In this document: piece after piece, positions 15,469-24,689 of the stretch
How the letters are laid out: every line of letters starts with the position of its first letter
Numbering within the stretch: the first letter of the stretch is position 1
Source: JBBQFI01 sp038237805
GTDB taxonomy: Bacteria; Verrucomicrobiota; Verrucomicrobiia; Chthoniobacterales; UBA10450
DNA: 64,000 nucleotides
NCBI GenBank assembly: GCA_038237805.1
Contig: JBBRYI010000002.1
Coordinates: forward strand, 252,122-316,121
Reading direction: 5' to 3'
The notes under the pieces: model-generated
Databases searched by the model: none
What the model was told of the DNA's origin: nothing
The model's input: the letters and a program-made list of their open reading frames with translations, nothing else
Program-made: the position numbers and the translations under genes

Positions 15469-17535
15469 ATGGACACGAAATTCTTCATCTCGATCTTCCT
15501 TCTCGCCACTGTTTCCAGTTTTGCGCAACCAGCGCCCCCCGCCGCGACGGCGAAACACCCATTCACCTTTGAAGACATGATGTCGCTGAAGCGCGTGGGC
15601 GAACCGGTTCCGTCGCCGGATGGAAAATGGATCGTGTTCGGAGCAGAGGACGTGAACCTAGAAGCAAACACAAAGACTTCACATCTGTGGATCGTGCCGG
15701 CGACGGGCGGAGAAGCGCGTCGATTAAATCAAACTCCGATGGCGGAAGAGCGCCCACGGTTTTCTCCCGACGGTCGACGCATTATCTTTACGTCGAAGGC
15801 GACCGATCCAACACAAATCTGGATGAGCGATTTTGATTCGAACGCAGGCGCGCTCGTCGGCCAGCCGCGTCAGTTAACAAATATTTCAACGGGAGCTGAT
15901 GGCGGAATGTGGGCGCCCGACGGCAAGAACATCGTTTTTGTTTCGTCGGTTTATCCGGAAGCGAAAACCGATGCGGAGAACAAGCTGCGCGATGAGGAGC
16001 TGAAGAAGAGCAAAGTGAAGGCGAAGATCTTTTCTCGCCTGTTCTATCGGCACTGGAACGCATTTTACGAATTCAAGCGCAGTCATCTTTTCGCGATGGG
16101 CGCGGATGGAAAAACGCCTGCGCGCGATCTCACGCCCGGCGACCACGATGTGCCTCCATTCTCGTTAGGCGGCCAGGATATGTATGCGATTTCGCCGGAT
16201 GGTCAGGAGCTCGCCTACACGAGCAACATCGATGAGGTCGAAGCGACAAGTACGAACAACGAGATTTTCATCGTGCCGATCGCGGGCGGCACGCCGAAGA
16301 AGATTTCCACGAGTCCGGGAAGCGATTCGACACCGTTGTATTCGCGCGATGGAAGATTTGTGGCGTGGCGCTCGCAAGCGCGCGCCGGCTACGAGGCGGA
16401 TAAGGAATCACTCGCAGTTTGCGATCGAATGACCGGCGAGATTCGTGATGCGACGCAAAACTTCGATCGCTCTGTCGGAAGCTTCGCCTGGTCGCCCGAT
16501 TCGAAAACCGTATTTCTTTCCGCCGAGGATCATGGCGAATCGCCGATCTACGCGCTGGCCCTGGAAGCGTCGCAACCCACGGAAGTTGTAAGGCTTCACG
16601 CTGACGATCTGACGTTTGACGCAAACGGAAATTTATTTTTCACCCGCATGTCGATTGCGATGCCTAACGAGATTTGGCGACTCGATGTATCGCAAGCGAA
16701 GCGGGATCCTGTTGCCGTGACACACCTGGACGATGCGCTGCTGTCGCAAATCGATATGCAGCCGAGCGAGGCCTTCACGTTCAAAGGCGCAAATAGCGAT
16801 GACGTCCAGGGGTTCATCATCAAACCACCGGGATTCGATCCGAACAAAAAATATCCGCTCAAGTTTTTGCTTCACGGCGGGCCGCAGGGGGCGTGGGGAA
16901 ATTCGTGGACGTATCGTTGGAACGCGGAACTCTTTGCCGCAAACGGCTATGTCGTTGTCATGATCAACTTTCACGGCTCGACGGGGTACGCGCAGAAGTT
17001 TACGGATGCGATCCAGGGGGATTGGGGCGGTAAACCGTATGTCGATCTTATGAAAGGACTCGATTACGTAGAGAAAACTTATCCATTCATCGACAAGAAT
17101 CGCGAGGCAGCGCTGGGCGCGAGCTACGGCGGCTATATGGCGAATTGGTTGTTAGGCCACACCGATCGCTTCAAATGCATCGTCTCGCACGACGGTATGT
17201 TCAACACCGAGTCCGCCTTTGGCACAACGGAAGAGCTTTGGTTTGCGGAATGGGAATTCAAAGGTCCGCCTTGGAAGAATCGCGAACTTTACCGCAAATG
17301 GTCGCCGCATTTGTTCGCCGAAAAATTTAAAACGCCGACGCTGGTCGTGCACGGCCAGCTCGATTACCGGCTCGATGTTAGCGAAGGCTTCCAGTTATTC
17401 ACGACCCTGCAGCGACTAAAGGTACCGTCGAAGATGTTGTACTTTCCAGATGAGGGTCATTGGGTTTTGAAGCCGCAAAATTCGCGGCTCTGGTACAAAA
17501 CAGTAAACGAATGGGTTGACCAATGGTGCAGGTAG
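15469..17535 (+). CDS. S9-family serine peptidase (prolyl oligopeptidase/DPP-like), exported
   Basis: A 688-residue peptidase. The ATG at 15469 begins a signal peptide (MDTKFFISIFLLATVSSFAQ). Residues about 35-400 form the WD/TolB-like beta-propeller (repeated SPDGK and SRDGR motifs). The C-terminal alpha/beta-hydrolase has the catalytic serine in GASYGG (S552), the aspartate in HGQLDYRLD (D632) and the histidine in DEGHWVL (H664), all in the expected order. It probably trims short peptides in the periplasm. It is divergent from the aspartyl protease with an 83-bp gap. Two TCGTTAGGC motifs lie within the gene. Confidence 0.9.
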   Translation: MDTKFFISIFLLATVSSFAQPAPPAATAKHPFTFEDMMSLKRVGEPVPSPDGKWIVFGAEDVNLEANTKTSHLWIVPATGGEARRLNQTPMAEERPRFSPDGRRIIFTSKATDPTQIWMSDFDSNAGALVGQPRQLTNISTGADGGMWAPDGKNIVFVSSVYPEAKTDAENKLRDEELKKSKVKAKIFSRLFYRHWNAFYEFKRSHLFAMGADGKTPARDLTPGDHDVPPFSLGGQDMYAISPDGQELAYTSNIDEVEATSTNNEIFIVPIAGGTPKKISTSPGSDSTPLYSRDGRFVAWRSQARAGYEADKESLAVCDRMTGEIRDATQNFDRSVGSFAWSPDSKTVFLSAEDHGESPIYALALEASQPTEVVRLHADDLTFDANGNLFFTRMSIAMPNEIWRLDVSQAKRDPVAVTHLDDALLSQIDMQPSEAFTFKGANSDDVQGFIIKPPGFDPNKKYPLKFLLHGGPQGAWGNSWTYRWNAELFAANGYVVVMINFHGSTGYAQKFTDAIQGDWGGKPYVDLMKGLDYVEKTYPFIDKNREAALGASYGGYMANWLLGHTDRFKCIVSHDGMFNTESAFGTTEELWFAEWEFKGPPWKNRELYRKWSPHLFAEKFKTPTLVVHGQLDYRLDVSEGFQLFTTLQRLKVPSKMLYFPDEGHWVLKPQNSRLWYKTVNEWVDQWCR

Positions 17536-17559
17536 AGGCGATTGACCACAATCGCGCGC

Positions 17560-17580
17560 GGGCGGTTCGGTGAACCGCCC
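17560..17580. repeat. Hairpin repeat downstream of the S9 peptidase
   Basis: GGGCGGTTC and GAACCGCCC form a perfect 9-bp stem with a GGT loop, followed by CTACC rather than a T run. This is a common dispersed intergenic hairpin in bacteria; it may stabilise or end the upstream transcript, but it is not a classical terminator. Confidence 0.5.
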
Positions 17581-17612
17581 CTACCTCTGATCAATTAAAG
17601 TGCCTAACGAGT

Positions 17613-19049
17613 GTGAAGCCCGACGCTCTCCAGCCAACAATTCTCATCGTCGATGACGAGAAGCATACGCGTGATGGATTGCGCCGTTTGCTCGAGGATG
17701 AGTACGACACGTACGTGGCGGAGGACATTCGCGGTGCGATGGACGTGATGGAACGCGAACCGATCGATGTTCTGATTACCGATCTGCGACTCGCGGGTGA
17801 AGACGGAATGACGTTGATCGATCGCGCGCTCAAACTGCCGCATCCGCCCATCGCCATCATGATGACGGCCTACGGTTCTGTCGATACGGCAGTGGAGGCG
17901 ATGAAACGCGGCGCCTACGATTTTGTGACGAAGCCGCTCAATCTCGACAAAGTCGAAATGCTGATCGCGCGCGGTTTGCAAAGCCGCCGCATGGAACAGG
18001 AAAATCGCACGTTGCGTCAGCAGGTGGACGAACGTTACGGACTCGAGAATGTTATCGGCGAATCCCCCGCTTTACGTGAGGTGCTCGATACGATCCGGCA
18101 GATCGCGCCATCTTCCGCGAATGTTTTGATCGAAGGGGAAACGGGAACGGGCAAGGAACTCGCGGCGCATGCCATTCATAACCTGAGCCGAAGACACAAG
18201 GCGAAATTTGTCACCGTCCATTGCGCCGCGCTTTCGCCCACTTTGCTCGAGAGCGAACTCTTTGGACACGAACGCGGCGCGTTTACCGGCGCGCACGAAC
18301 GACGAATTGGCCGCTTCGAACAGGCCAACGGCGGCACGATTTTTCTCGATGAAATCGGCGAGATCGATGCGAGCACGCAGGTGAAATTGCTACGTGTGAT
18401 CAGCGAAGAGCGCGCCTTCGAACGCGTCGGCGGCAACCAACTTTTGCGCGCCGATGTGCGCCTGATCGCAGCGACGAACAAGGACCTGGCGCGTTTAGTC
18501 AAGGAAGGGAAATTTCGCGACGATCTCTACTTCCGTCTCAACGTCGTGCATCTGACCATGCCGCCATTGCGCGAACGGAAGGAAGATATTCCGCTTCTTG
18601 TGCGCGAATTTTTACGGCATTTCTCCAAAGCGAATGAGAAACCGCTCTTGGAACTTACTTCCGATGCCATGAATATGCTGCTGACTTATGAATGGCCCGG
18701 CAATGTGCGCGAACTGCGCACCGCGATCGAGCACGGTGTTGTCATGGCCACGGGTCCGAAAATTACGCTGCGCGATCTGCCGGCAAACGTCCGCAATGCT
18801 GTGATGAATGTGCTGCCTGCTGGCATCACTCCCGCTAAGGCTTATGGGGAAAAATCAAGTCCGCTGGATCTTCACGCGACGGAAAACCGATTAATTATGC
18901 AGGCACTTGCGACCACGGAGGGAAATATAACCGCGGCTGCGAAAAAGCTGGGAATCAGCCGGCGAACGTTACATCGCAAGATCAATGAGATGAATTCAAA
19001 GGAAAATTCCGAAACTGGAAATCCGAAGTCCGAAAAAAGGAACGATTGA
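17613..19049 (+). CDS. NtrC-family sigma-54-dependent response regulator
   Basis: A 478-residue regulator starting at GTG. It has a receiver domain (residues 9-120, phospho-acceptor D57 in ITDLRL, K in FVTKPL), a sigma-54-interacting AAA+ domain (Walker A GETGTGKE, GAFTGA loop, Walker B IFLDEIGEID) and a C-terminal Fis-type HTH (AAAKKLGISRRTLHRKI). It activates sigma-54 promoters when phosphorylated. No histidine kinase is adjacent. The last residues (NSETGNPKSEKRND) are encoded by the left arm of an intergenic inverted repeat, an acquired tail. Confidence 0.92.
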   Translation: MKPDALQPTILIVDDEKHTRDGLRRLLEDEYDTYVAEDIRGAMDVMEREPIDVLITDLRLAGEDGMTLIDRALKLPHPPIAIMMTAYGSVDTAVEAMKRGAYDFVTKPLNLDKVEMLIARGLQSRRMEQENRTLRQQVDERYGLENVIGESPALREVLDTIRQIAPSSANVLIEGETGTGKELAAHAIHNLSRRHKAKFVTVHCAALSPTLLESELFGHERGAFTGAHERRIGRFEQANGGTIFLDEIGEIDASTQVKLLRVISEERAFERVGGNQLLRADVRLIAATNKDLARLVKEGKFRDDLYFRLNVVHLTMPPLRERKEDIPLLVREFLRHFSKANEKPLLELTSDAMNMLLTYEWPGNVRELRTAIEHGVVMATGPKITLRDLPANVRNAVMNVLPAGITPAKAYGEKSSPLDLHATENRLIMQALATTEGNITAAAKKLGISRRTLHRKINEMNSKENSETGNPKSEKRND

Positions 19050-19095
19050 TGACAACGGATCTTCGTTCGGACTTCGTCATTCGGATTTCGGAATT
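19005..19095. repeat. Imperfect inverted repeat overlapping the NtrC stop codon
   Basis: The left arm contains AATTCCGAAA and AAATCCGAAGTCCGAA (19005-19033); the right arm contains the reverse complement, TTCGGACTTCG ... TTCGGATTTCGGAATT (about 19055-19095). The left arm is translated as the C-terminus of the NtrC protein. AAATCCGAAGTCCGAAA-type repeats are widespread intergenic elements in this kind of genome. Confidence 0.6.
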
Positions 19096-19103
19096 ATCAC
19101 ACC

Positions 19104-20837
19104 ATGCCAGGTAGCGCCGATGCCATTCAACGTCTCGTGCACGCCATCGAAGCTGGTGGCGCGGCGGTTTGGTTGCGGCGCGGCCTCGCGGTGGTGGTGG
19201 TGGTAGCGCTCTCGCTTTTCTATTTCATTCACGAATTCCGCGGGCTCGCGACTTCGCAGGCGATGGATCAGGCGCAGATCGGGCGCCAGATAGCGAGTGG
19301 ACATGGCTGGCGGACAAATTTGATTCGGCCGCGTGCGATCGGGCAATTGCAAAGCAACGGTAAGATCGTGTCGCAGAAGATTTGGACCGATACGTATAAT
19401 GCACCACTTCCGCCTTTCGTTAACGCGATCGCTCTTTTCCCGGTGAAAGGGCATTGGAAAATGACGCCGCGCGACATCATATATGCCGGCGACAAAGCGA
19501 TCGTGTTTGTTTCCATTTTGTTCTTTCTCGGCTCGATCGTGGTTTTGTTTTTCATCGCGCGACGGCTTTTTGATCAACGCGTGGCCTTACTCGCATGTTC
19601 GCTTGTGTTTATTTGCGACACGATTTGGCAATACTCCCTCACGGGCCTGCCGCAGATGTTGTTGTTGTTTCTGTTTAGCCTAACGATCTATAGCCTCCTT
19701 AGGGCCGTGCAGGCGCAATATGGAGGCGGGGCAGTCGGCATCTGGCTCGTCCTCGCCGGCCTGGGCTTTGGCTTGCTTGCTCTTACGCACGCGCTCACCA
19801 TCTGGATCTTTCTCCCCGCGTTAATTTATTGCGTGTTTTTCTTCAAACCGCGCGGATACGCCGCGGTCATTGTTCTGGTTGGGTTCCTCATTCTTTATGC
19901 GCCTTGGCTGGCGCGAAATTATATCGTCTGCGGCAACCCCGGTGGCGTCGCGATCTATTCTGTCCTGGACGGTATTCGCCAAAGCGAGGCGGGTTGGATG
20001 CGGCACGTGGATCTGGATTTCGAAGGCATCAGCCCTGGATATTTTCGCGCCCGGCTCACAACCGAATTTACCAGACAGCTCGGCCGTCTTTTTGAGTATC
20101 TGGGCTGGAGCGTTGTGGCCCCGCTATTCTTCGTTAGTCTCATGCATCGGTTTAAGCGGCCGGAAACAGCGGCGATGCGCTGGATGATTCTTTTCATGTG
20201 GGTCGGCGCAGTCGTGGGCATGTCGATTTACGGCATGCACGAAGAACAAGGCTTCACTGCCAACCAGCTTCATCTTCTCTTCGTCCCAGTGATGACATGT
20301 TACGGCTTCGCGTTCCTGCTTGTGTTATGGAACAGATTGGACATCGATCTTGGCCTGACACGGATTGGTTTCCTCGTGCTGCTGTTTCTGCTCTGCGGCT
20401 GGCCGATAATTTACACGATTGCTCTGGCGCCAAACAAATCGCCTGTGCGTTGGCCGCCGTATATTCCGCCCTATATCGCTGTGCTCAATGATTGGATGAA
20501 ACCGCAGGAGATCACCGCGTCCGACATGCCCTGGGCCATCGCGTGGTATGCGGATCGACCGGCGGTGTGGCTGCCGGAAAGCGTCAAAGCAATGACCGAT
20601 CTAAATGATTACCAGACCCTGGGTGCGCCAATTAACGGACTCTATCTCACTCCGGTCAGCGGAAGCCTAAATACGTTGAGCGACATCATGAAAGGTGAAT
20701 ACAAAGACTGGGCGGTGGTGATCTTGCGAAGTATCGATGTCCAGAAATTTCCGTTACCGTGGGTGACGCTGCTCGGTCTGGAAAGTGAATGCATGTTTTT
20801 CAGCGACCACAATCGGCAAAAGAACCAGGGCCGTTGA
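19104..20837 (+). CDS. GT39/ArnT-like polytopic glycosyltransferase family membrane protein
   Basis: A 577-residue integral membrane protein with about ten membrane helices. The layout is that of GT-C fold transferases: an N-terminal helix, a first external loop with TSQAMDQAQIGRQIASGHGW (a DxAQ-type acidic pair near residue 52) and NAPLPPFVNAI, then a helix-rich body and a soluble C-terminus of about 130 residues. These enzymes move sugars from polyprenyl-phosphate donors to lipids or proteins. Acceptor and donor cannot be deduced. One TCGTTAGGC motif (reverse) lies inside. Confidence 0.7.
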   Translation: MPGSADAIQRLVHAIEAGGAAVWLRRGLAVVVVVALSLFYFIHEFRGLATSQAMDQAQIGRQIASGHGWRTNLIRPRAIGQLQSNGKIVSQKIWTDTYNAPLPPFVNAIALFPVKGHWKMTPRDIIYAGDKAIVFVSILFFLGSIVVLFFIARRLFDQRVALLACSLVFICDTIWQYSLTGLPQMLLLFLFSLTIYSLLRAVQAQYGGGAVGIWLVLAGLGFGLLALTHALTIWIFLPALIYCVFFFKPRGYAAVIVLVGFLILYAPWLARNYIVCGNPGGVAIYSVLDGIRQSEAGWMRHVDLDFEGISPGYFRARLTTEFTRQLGRLFEYLGWSVVAPLFFVSLMHRFKRPETAAMRWMILFMWVGAVVGMSIYGMHEEQGFTANQLHLLFVPVMTCYGFAFLLVLWNRLDIDLGLTRIGFLVLLFLLCGWPIIYTIALAPNKSPVRWPPYIPPYIAVLNDWMKPQEITASDMPWAIAWYADRPAVWLPESVKAMTDLNDYQTLGAPINGLYLTPVSGSLNTLSDIMKGEYKDWAVVILRSIDVQKFPLPWVTLLGLESECMFFSDHNRQKNQGR

Positions 20838-20900
20838 TCAGAACGCTGAGCGAGACGTTTCCTTCGAGAGTTTGCGGTTTACGGGAACGACATAGCGGTC

Positions 20901-22298
20901 TTGAATACGAACGTGGCGCAGGAGAAAAAAATCTTTGGCACCGATGGCGTGCGCGGTGTCGCCAACGTTGAACCGGTCACGGCGGAAACGGCGTTGAAAC
21001 TTGGGCGGGCTGCCGCTCACGTTTTTACACAATTAAATCCACGCATCTTGCCGAGTGGAACGCGGCCAAAAATTGTTCTGGGAAAGGACACGCGCCTTTC
21101 CGGGTACATGTTGGAAAATGCGCTTGTCGCCGGTATCACCTCGTTAGGCGTTGACGTCTTGCTCATCGGTCCGTTGCCGACTCCAGGCGTCGCGTACATT
21201 ACGCGTTCGCTTCGGGCCGATGCCGGCATTGTCCTCTCGGCTTCGCACAATTCCTACGAAGATAACGGCATAAAATTTTTCCGTCACGACGGTTACAAGC
21301 TCGACGACAAAATCGAACAACAAATCGAGGAGCTTGTTTTTACCGGAGAGATCGATTCGATCAGGCCGACGGCCGGAAAAATCGGGCGAGCCCGTCGTAT
21401 TGACGATGCGCTTGGTCGGTACGTTGAATTCGCGAAGACCAGTTTTCCGCGCGGTCGATCGCTGGAGAAAATGCGGATCGCCATCGATGTCGGCAACGGC
21501 GCCGCCTACAAATCGACGCCTTGTATCCTGCGTGAGTTGGGCGCGGATTTGACCATCACGCATAACGAACCGAACGGCACCAACATCAACGCCGAGTGCG
21601 GCAGCACTTATCCGGCGGAAATTCAGCGCATCGTCAAAGAAAGCGGCGCGCAAGTTGGTATCACGCACGATGGCGATGCCGATCGCGTTTTGCTTTGCGA
21701 CGAAAAAGGCGAAATCGTGGACGGAGACGAGATCCTCGCCATCGCGTCGATCGATTTGCTCGGGTCGGGCCAGCTTCGCGAAAATACTTTGGTCGCGACG
21801 GTGATGAGCAACTTCGGCCTCGACGAAGCGCTGACCGCGAAAGGCGGCAAAGTTCTCCGCACAAAAGTCGGCGACCGTTACGTGATCGAGGAAATGGTGC
21901 AGCGGAACCTGAATCTTGGCGGCGAACAGAGCGGACACATGATTTTCCGCGACTTTACAACGACCGGCGATGGCATTGTCAGCGCTCTCCAGATTTTGCG
22001 CATTATGCAGGCGAGTGGACGTCCCTTGAGTGATTTGAAGAAATGCCTAACGAAATATCCACAGGCGCAGCGCAATTTGCGCGTGAGAGAAAAACCGCCG
22101 CTGACGGAACTACCGGACGTGATGAGACTGGTAAATGAAACCGAAAAGGAACTTTCCGGTAAGGGGCGCGTGCTCCTACGCTATTCGGGAACGGAACCAA
22201 AAATTAGATTGCTCATTGAGGGCCGCGAGTTAGATCAAATCGACCAACACGCGAATCGAATTGCCGATGCAATCCAACAAGCGATCGGGAGTAATTGA
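20901..22298 (+). CDS. glmM: Phosphoglucosamine mutase
   Basis: A 465-residue enzyme that converts glucosamine-6-phosphate to glucosamine-1-phosphate for UDP-GlcNAc, peptidoglycan and lipopolysaccharide synthesis. Seen: FGTDGVRG at the start, the catalytic phosphoserine in LSASHN (S115), the metal loop DGDADR, the sugar-binding GEQSGH and the phosphate-binding RYSGTEPKIR near the end. Start is TTG at 20901, with a weak purine run (GGGAACGA) upstream; GTG at 20913 is an alternative. Two TCGTTAGGC motifs lie inside. Confidence 0.95.
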   Translation: MNTNVAQEKKIFGTDGVRGVANVEPVTAETALKLGRAAAHVFTQLNPRILPSGTRPKIVLGKDTRLSGYMLENALVAGITSLGVDVLLIGPLPTPGVAYITRSLRADAGIVLSASHNSYEDNGIKFFRHDGYKLDDKIEQQIEELVFTGEIDSIRPTAGKIGRARRIDDALGRYVEFAKTSFPRGRSLEKMRIAIDVGNGAAYKSTPCILRELGADLTITHNEPNGTNINAECGSTYPAEIQRIVKESGAQVGITHDGDADRVLLCDEKGEIVDGDEILAIASIDLLGSGQLRENTLVATVMSNFGLDEALTAKGGKVLRTKVGDRYVIEEMVQRNLNLGGEQSGHMIFRDFTTTGDGIVSALQILRIMQASGRPLSDLKKCLTKYPQAQRNLRVREKPPLTELPDVMRLVNETEKELSGKGRVLLRYSGTEPKIRLLIEGRELDQIDQHANRIADAIQQAIGSN

Positions 22299-22318
22299 AA
22301 GCAACGAGCGAACGCGCT

Positions 22319-22424
22319 GTCATCCCGAACGAAGTGAGGGACCTCACTACGACGAGGGATCACGCTGTAAACGCATGATAGCAATGACTTCAAAGGCGAG
22401 GTCCTTCGCTTCGCTCAGGATGAC
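22319..22424. repeat. Dispersed palindromic repeat, family A copy 1
   Basis: The element begins GTCATCCCGAACGAAGTGAG and ends with the inverse wording CGCTTCGCTCAGGATGAC. The following CGGGCTTTTTGTTTTT makes it a plausible glmM terminator. Related copies are at 23779, 32588, 37271 and 48489. Confidence 0.6.
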
Positions 22425-22439
22425 GGGCTTTTTGTTTTT

Positions 22440-23060
22440 ATGACGCTATCGCAGGTGATCGAAGCGCTCCTCTTCAGCGCGCAGAAACCACTGACGGCGC
22501 GAGAACTTCTTACCGCCGTAAAAAACGCCGGCGGCGCGGACGAGCTTTTGCCTAACGAGTTCGCCGGTGCAAAGGAAGCTGAGATCGCAGCCGCGCTCGA
22601 AAAATTGAAGGTGGAATACATCGAACGGACGCGAGCGTTTCAGCTGGTGGAGAAGGCAGAGGGCTGGCAGCTCGCAACAGATCCGGTCTATGCGCAATGG
22701 GTCCAGCAACTTTATCCGGCGCCAAAAACTGCACGGATGAGCGCACCCGCGCTGGAAACACTCGCGATCATTGCATATCGGCAACCGATCACCCGGGCCG
22801 ATGTCGAAGCTGTGCGCGGCGTGGCCGTCGATGGCGTACTACAAAACCTGATGGAGCGGGGCCTGGTCAAAATTGCGGGACGCGCGGAACTGCCGGGGCG
22901 GCCGCTGCTTTACGAGACGACACAATCTTTTCTGGATCATTTTGGTTTGCGCAATCTCACCGAGCTGCCGAACGCGGAGGAATTGAAGCGCCGCCATTTA
23001 CCGACTGCTGCTCCAGCACAAGCACCGGCGAAAACGAACGAACCGGAACCGGCGAAGTGA
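22440..23060 (+). CDS. scpB: Segregation and condensation protein B
   Basis: A 206-residue winged-helix protein that, with ScpA and SMC, forms the bacterial condensin complex. The two winged-helix domains and the ScpB signature ALETLAIIAYRQPITRADVEAVRGV are clear, as is the VKIAGRAELPGRPLLYETT segment. The C-terminal 25 residues are proline- and alanine-rich. scpA is not adjacent. The ATG directly follows a T-rich run at the end of repeat A1. One TCGTTAGGC motif (reverse) is inside. Confidence 0.92.
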   Translation: MTLSQVIEALLFSAQKPLTARELLTAVKNAGGADELLPNEFAGAKEAEIAAALEKLKVEYIERTRAFQLVEKAEGWQLATDPVYAQWVQQLYPAPKTARMSAPALETLAIIAYRQPITRADVEAVRGVAVDGVLQNLMERGLVKIAGRAELPGRPLLYETTQSFLDHFGLRNLTELPNAEELKRRHLPTAAPAQAPAKTNEPEPAK

Positions 23061-23106
23061 ATGCGCGGTTTGCTGTTGCGTGACATGCGCTTAACGTTCT
23101 GAACCC

Positions 23107-23760
23107 ATGAATAAATTTGCCATCGGTTGTGGTGGGATCGTCGTCGTCATCGTTCTGATTCTAATCGTCGGAGGAATCGCGATTGCGGGAAGTTATAATC
23201 GCCTCGTCGGCTTGCAGCAGAACGTCGATGCCAAATGGGCGCAGGTGCAGAACGTTTATCAACGGCGCGCAGATCTGATTCCCAATTTGGTTAACACGGT
23301 CGCAGGCGCGGCCAATTTCGAAAAATCCACGCTCGAAGCGGTAACTAACGCGCGAGCGAGCGTCGGGCGCGTTCAACTCGACCCGAACAAAGCGCCGACG
23401 GATGCGGCGCAACTGGAACAATTCCAGGCAGCGCAAGGCCAACTCAGTAATGCGCTCTCGCGTTTGCTCGTGGTGAGCGAGCGTTACCCGGAGTTGAAAG
23501 CGAATCAAAATTTCCAGCAGCTGCAGGCGCAGTTGGAAGGAACGGAGAATCGTATCTCGGTTGAACGCGGAAATTTCAATGAGGCCGTGCAGACTTACAA
23601 CACGACCGTGCGCAGGTTCCCGACCAATTTGTTTGCCGGTATGCTTGGATTCCAGCCGCGACCGTTCTTTAACGCGCAGCCGGGAGCGGAGAAGGCACCG
23701 ACGGTAAACTTCAACTTCGGAAACGCAACGCCGTCACCTGCGCCCGCGGCTACTCCGTAG
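23107..23760 (+). CDS. lemA: LemA family protein
   Basis: A 217-residue protein with an N-terminal membrane anchor (residues 4-27) and a helical outer domain. LemA hallmarks are present: YNRLVGLQQNVDAKWAQVQNVYQRRADLIPNLVNTV and ISVERGNFNEAVQTYNTTVRRFP. The tail is proline-rich. LemA proteins are found next to TPM-domain proteins in many bacteria, as here; molecular role is unknown. Confidence 0.93.
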   Translation: MNKFAIGCGGIVVVIVLILIVGGIAIAGSYNRLVGLQQNVDAKWAQVQNVYQRRADLIPNLVNTVAGAANFEKSTLEAVTNARASVGRVQLDPNKAPTDAAQLEQFQAAQGQLSNALSRLLVVSERYPELKANQNFQQLQAQLEGTENRISVERGNFNEAVQTYNTTVRRFPTNLFAGMLGFQPRPFFNAQPGAEKAPTVNFNFGNATPSPAPAATP

Positions 23761-23778
23761 TTGAAGATTATTTCGCGC

Positions 23779-23860
23779 GTCGTCCTGAGCGAAGCGAAGG
23801 ATTTCACGAGAAATTACGCGGCAGATAGTTTGAGAGATGTTTCGCTTCGCTGAACATGAC
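23779..23860. repeat. Dispersed palindromic repeat, family A copy 2
   Basis: GTCGTCCTGAGCGAAGCGAA at the left and TTCGCTTCGCTGAACATGAC at the right are near-inverse. The right end contains the ATG (23856) used as start codon by the TPM gene. Confidence 0.55.
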
Positions 23861-24665
23861 ACCGCGAAGAAAGTATCACTACTCGTTAGGCCCTCATATT
23901 AGAACAATATTCTCTTTCACTGCGAGCTTGCTGCTTTTTTTTGCAACCGCGTTTGCTGCAGAAACTATCCCGCCAAAGCCGCCGGGTTATTTCAACGATT
24001 ACGCCGGCGTCGTTCCGAAAGATGTTGCCCTGCAGTTGAACGAGAAACTCGCGCAGTTCGAGCGTGAGACTTCAAATCAAATCGTCGTCGTGGTGTGGCC
24101 CGATTTTCCATCGGCCAGTTCCCTGGACGATTTCACCCAAAGAACTTTTCAAGCGTGGAACATCGGACAGAAGGGAAGAAACAACGGCGCGCTTTTGTTT
24201 GTCTTCGTAAACGATCACAAAATGCGGATCCAAACCGGCTACGGTCTGGAGGGCGCAATGCCGGATGCGATCTGCTTCGACATTATTCAAAATGTCATCG
24301 CGCCCCATTTTAAGCGGGGCGACTACGTCGGCGGCCTGGCCGCGGGAATCGAAGCGATGATGCAGGCCGCGCGCGGCGAATATAAAGGCAGCGGCAAAAC
24401 CGTGGCGGAAGCTCGGAGTCACGGCAACGGTAGCGCGATCCCATTCGTGATCATTTTCGTCATCGTGATGATCATGATTGCCCGCGCATCGCGCCGACGC
24501 GGTCGCGGATTTAGCGGCCGCGGACCCTTCATCGGTCCGTTTATGGGAGGATGGGGCGGCGGCGGAGGCGGTTGGTCGGGCGGTGGAAGTTCGGGGGGCG
24601 GATTTAGCGGCTTCAGCGGCGGTGGCGGATTCAGCGGCGGCGGCGGTGCGAGCGGGAGTTGGTGA
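23856..24665 (+). CDS. TPM-domain protein with glycine/serine-rich tail (YgcG-like)
   Basis: A 269-residue envelope protein: signal-like helix (IRTIFSFTASLLLFFATAFAA), TPM domain (residues about 45-165, with NDYAGVVPKDVALQLNEKLAQFE and MRIQTGYGLEGAMPD), a membrane helix (AIPFVIIFVIVMIMI) and a tail of about 75 residues made almost only of Gly and Ser with a few aromatics. This is the classic partner of LemA. The start codon lies inside a palindromic repeat, so the original N-terminus may have been altered. Confidence 0.88.
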   Translation: MTPRRKYHYSLGPHIRTIFSFTASLLLFFATAFAAETIPPKPPGYFNDYAGVVPKDVALQLNEKLAQFERETSNQIVVVVWPDFPSASSLDDFTQRTFQAWNIGQKGRNNGALLFVFVNDHKMRIQTGYGLEGAMPDAICFDIIQNVIAPHFKRGDYVGGLAAGIEAMMQAARGEYKGSGKTVAEARSHGNGSAIPFVIIFVIVMIMIARASRRRGRGFSGRGPFIGPFMGGWGGGGGGWSGGGSSGGGFSGFSGGGGFSGGGGASGSW

Positions 24666-24689
24666 TTACTCGTTAGGCGAGGGGCAATT

